From contig CAMYUO010000139.1 in assembly GCA_947302065.1 (NCBI GenBank), positions 1 to 5,836 on the forward strand: 5,836 nt of DNA, written 5' to 3'. A program made the translations under genes and the position numbers. Below the pieces are notes generated by a model. It was not told where the DNA came from. It searched no databases and saw nothing but the letters and a program-made list of their open reading frames with translations. Origin of the DNA: an uncultured Clostridia bacterium. Lineage in GTDB: Bacteria > Bacillota > Clostridia > Oscillospirales > Ruminococcaceae. Positions 5,451 to 5,836 of this stretch are shown piece after piece (the stretch's first letter is position 1; the number at the start of each line of letters is the position of its first letter).

Positions 5451-5481
5451 AACAAAAACAGGCGGTGGATATCCGCCTGTT
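5451..5481 (-). terminator. Intrinsic terminator of the zinc-ribbon gene
   Basis: On the minus strand AACAGGCGG and CCGCCTGTT (5473-5481 and 5457-5465 on the plus strand) form a 9-bp stem with a 7-nt loop, followed by TTTGTT. It begins about 10 nt past the stop codon at 5492-5494. It separates the zinc-ribbon gene from maf, although maf has no obvious promoter in the 40 nt left, so partial read-through is likely. Confidence 0.85.
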
Positions 5482-5491
5482 GTATGTATTA

Positions 5492-5836
5492 TCAGAGCTT
5501 GCTTCCGCACTGTGAGCAGAATGCAACGCCGGATGACTCTTTGTGTCCGCACTGTGAGCAGAAGATAAAGCTCTCGGAAGGTGCGGCAGCAGGAGCAGGA
5601 GCGCCTGTTGGCTTATCCTCGATAACGGGAGCAGGAGCGGCAACGGGTGCGCCCTCAGCCTCGGGAGGCTTTTTATCCGGCATTTCCGGCATCGGAGGAA
5701 CAGGAGGTATCTCGCTCGGAGCAGATGTGTTCTGCTCTGCGTTCGGCATTGGCGGAACAGGCGGGATATCCTTGAGCATATCGTTCTGCTGCGGTGCAGC
5801 CGGAACAGGCGGGATATCATTTGCCGGTGCTGCAGG
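5492..5836 (-). CDS. Pro-rich protein with C-terminal double zinc ribbon (5' end outside window)
   Basis: C-terminal part of a protein whose frame stays open to the window edge; 114 residues are visible. The ATG at 5777-5779 is in frame but has open, similarly Pro-rich sequence before it (PAAPANDIPPVPAAPQQND), so it is probably internal. The visible protein is a Pro/Ala-rich low-complexity region with three DIPPVP/EIPPVP repeats, followed by a zinc ribbon: FCSQCG, an 11-residue spacer, FCSQCG near the C terminus. The two CxxC knuckles would bind one zinc ion. Such C-terminal ribbons are common in Clostridia proteins of unknown role, often joined to membrane or scaffold domains. The N-terminal domain that would tell the function is not in the window. 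A terminator directly follows the stop codon. Confidence 0.85.
   Translation of the reverse strand, partial: PAAPANDIPPVPAAPQQNDMLKDIPPVPPMPNAEQNTSAPSEIPPVPPMPEMPDKKPPEAEGAPVAAPAPVIEDKPTGAPAPAAAPSESFIFCSQCGHKESSGVAFCSQCGSKL
5694..5818 (-). repeat. In-frame repeats encoding IPPVP motifs
   Basis: CGGAACAGGCGGGATATC is exactly repeated at 5753-5770 and 5801-5818 (48 nt, 16 codons apart), with a diverged third unit at about 5694-5713. Each encodes (D/E)IPPVP in the Pro-rich part of the zinc-ribbon protein. More units may lie beyond the window edge. Confidence 0.75.

Noticed and set aside
5449..5820. Minus-strand 123-residue Arg/Ser/Leu-rich frame over the zinc-ribbon gene
   Set aside because: It is an alternate frame of the Pro-rich repeat region and continues into the terminator; the frame with the CxxC zinc ribbon is clearly the real one.

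Overview
This looks like a chromosomal segment from a Gram-positive gut Clostridia, most likely Ruminococcus or a close Oscillospiraceae relative. The assignment rests on protein character (MBOAT/DHHW/SGNH/DUF4358 cluster, Ser-rich and Pro-rich linkers, Gram-positive-type lipoprotein, AGGAGG ribosome sites), not on any database search. All six credible genes lie on the minus strand, so they are transcribed from high to low coordinates. I see no rRNA, tRNA, CRISPR array or transposase gene.

In transcription order the window holds: the 3' part of a Pro-rich double zinc-ribbon protein (5836-5492, truncated by the window edge) with its own terminator (about 5451-5481); maf, a nucleotide pyrophosphatase (5413-4817); a spacer of about 300 bp with a perfect 17-bp hairpin (4761-4801) and a strong sigma-A type promoter (-35 at 4573-4578, -10 at 4550-4555); then a four-gene run made of a membrane-anchored SGNH/GDSL hydrolase (4507-3602), a DUF4358-type lipoprotein (3580-3038), an MBOAT O-acyltransferase of the AlgI/DltB group (2935-1520) and a DHHW/AlgX-like acyltransferase (1507-362). 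The run ends in two consecutive hairpins (322-358 and 256-297). Positions 1-255 hold no convincing gene but contain several further hairpins.

The four-gene run reads as a cell-surface glycan acylation module. The MBOAT protein would pass an acyl group, probably acetyl, across the membrane. The DHHW protein, with an Asp-His/Ser catalytic set, would transfer it to a polysaccharide outside the cell. The SGNH enzyme could be a second transferase or an esterase. The lipoprotein would be an accessory factor of unknown role. The last two genes are tightly coupled, because the stop codon of the MBOAT gene lies inside the Shine-Dalgarno of the DHHW gene. Two long automatic-style starts look wrong: the SGNH frame is open upstream through its own promoter, and the DHHW frame has an upstream GTG lying within the ribosome-binding site.

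The most unusual signal is non-coding. Two intergenic spacers carry related elements of about 96 bp (211-306 and 4715-4810). Each has a perfect 17-bp hairpin with an identical inner stem, while the outer stem differs at five positions, all compensated. A third, shorter hairpin (147-169) shares the apical loop. This is covariation visible inside one window and points to a dispersed, structure-selected element that may double as a terminator.
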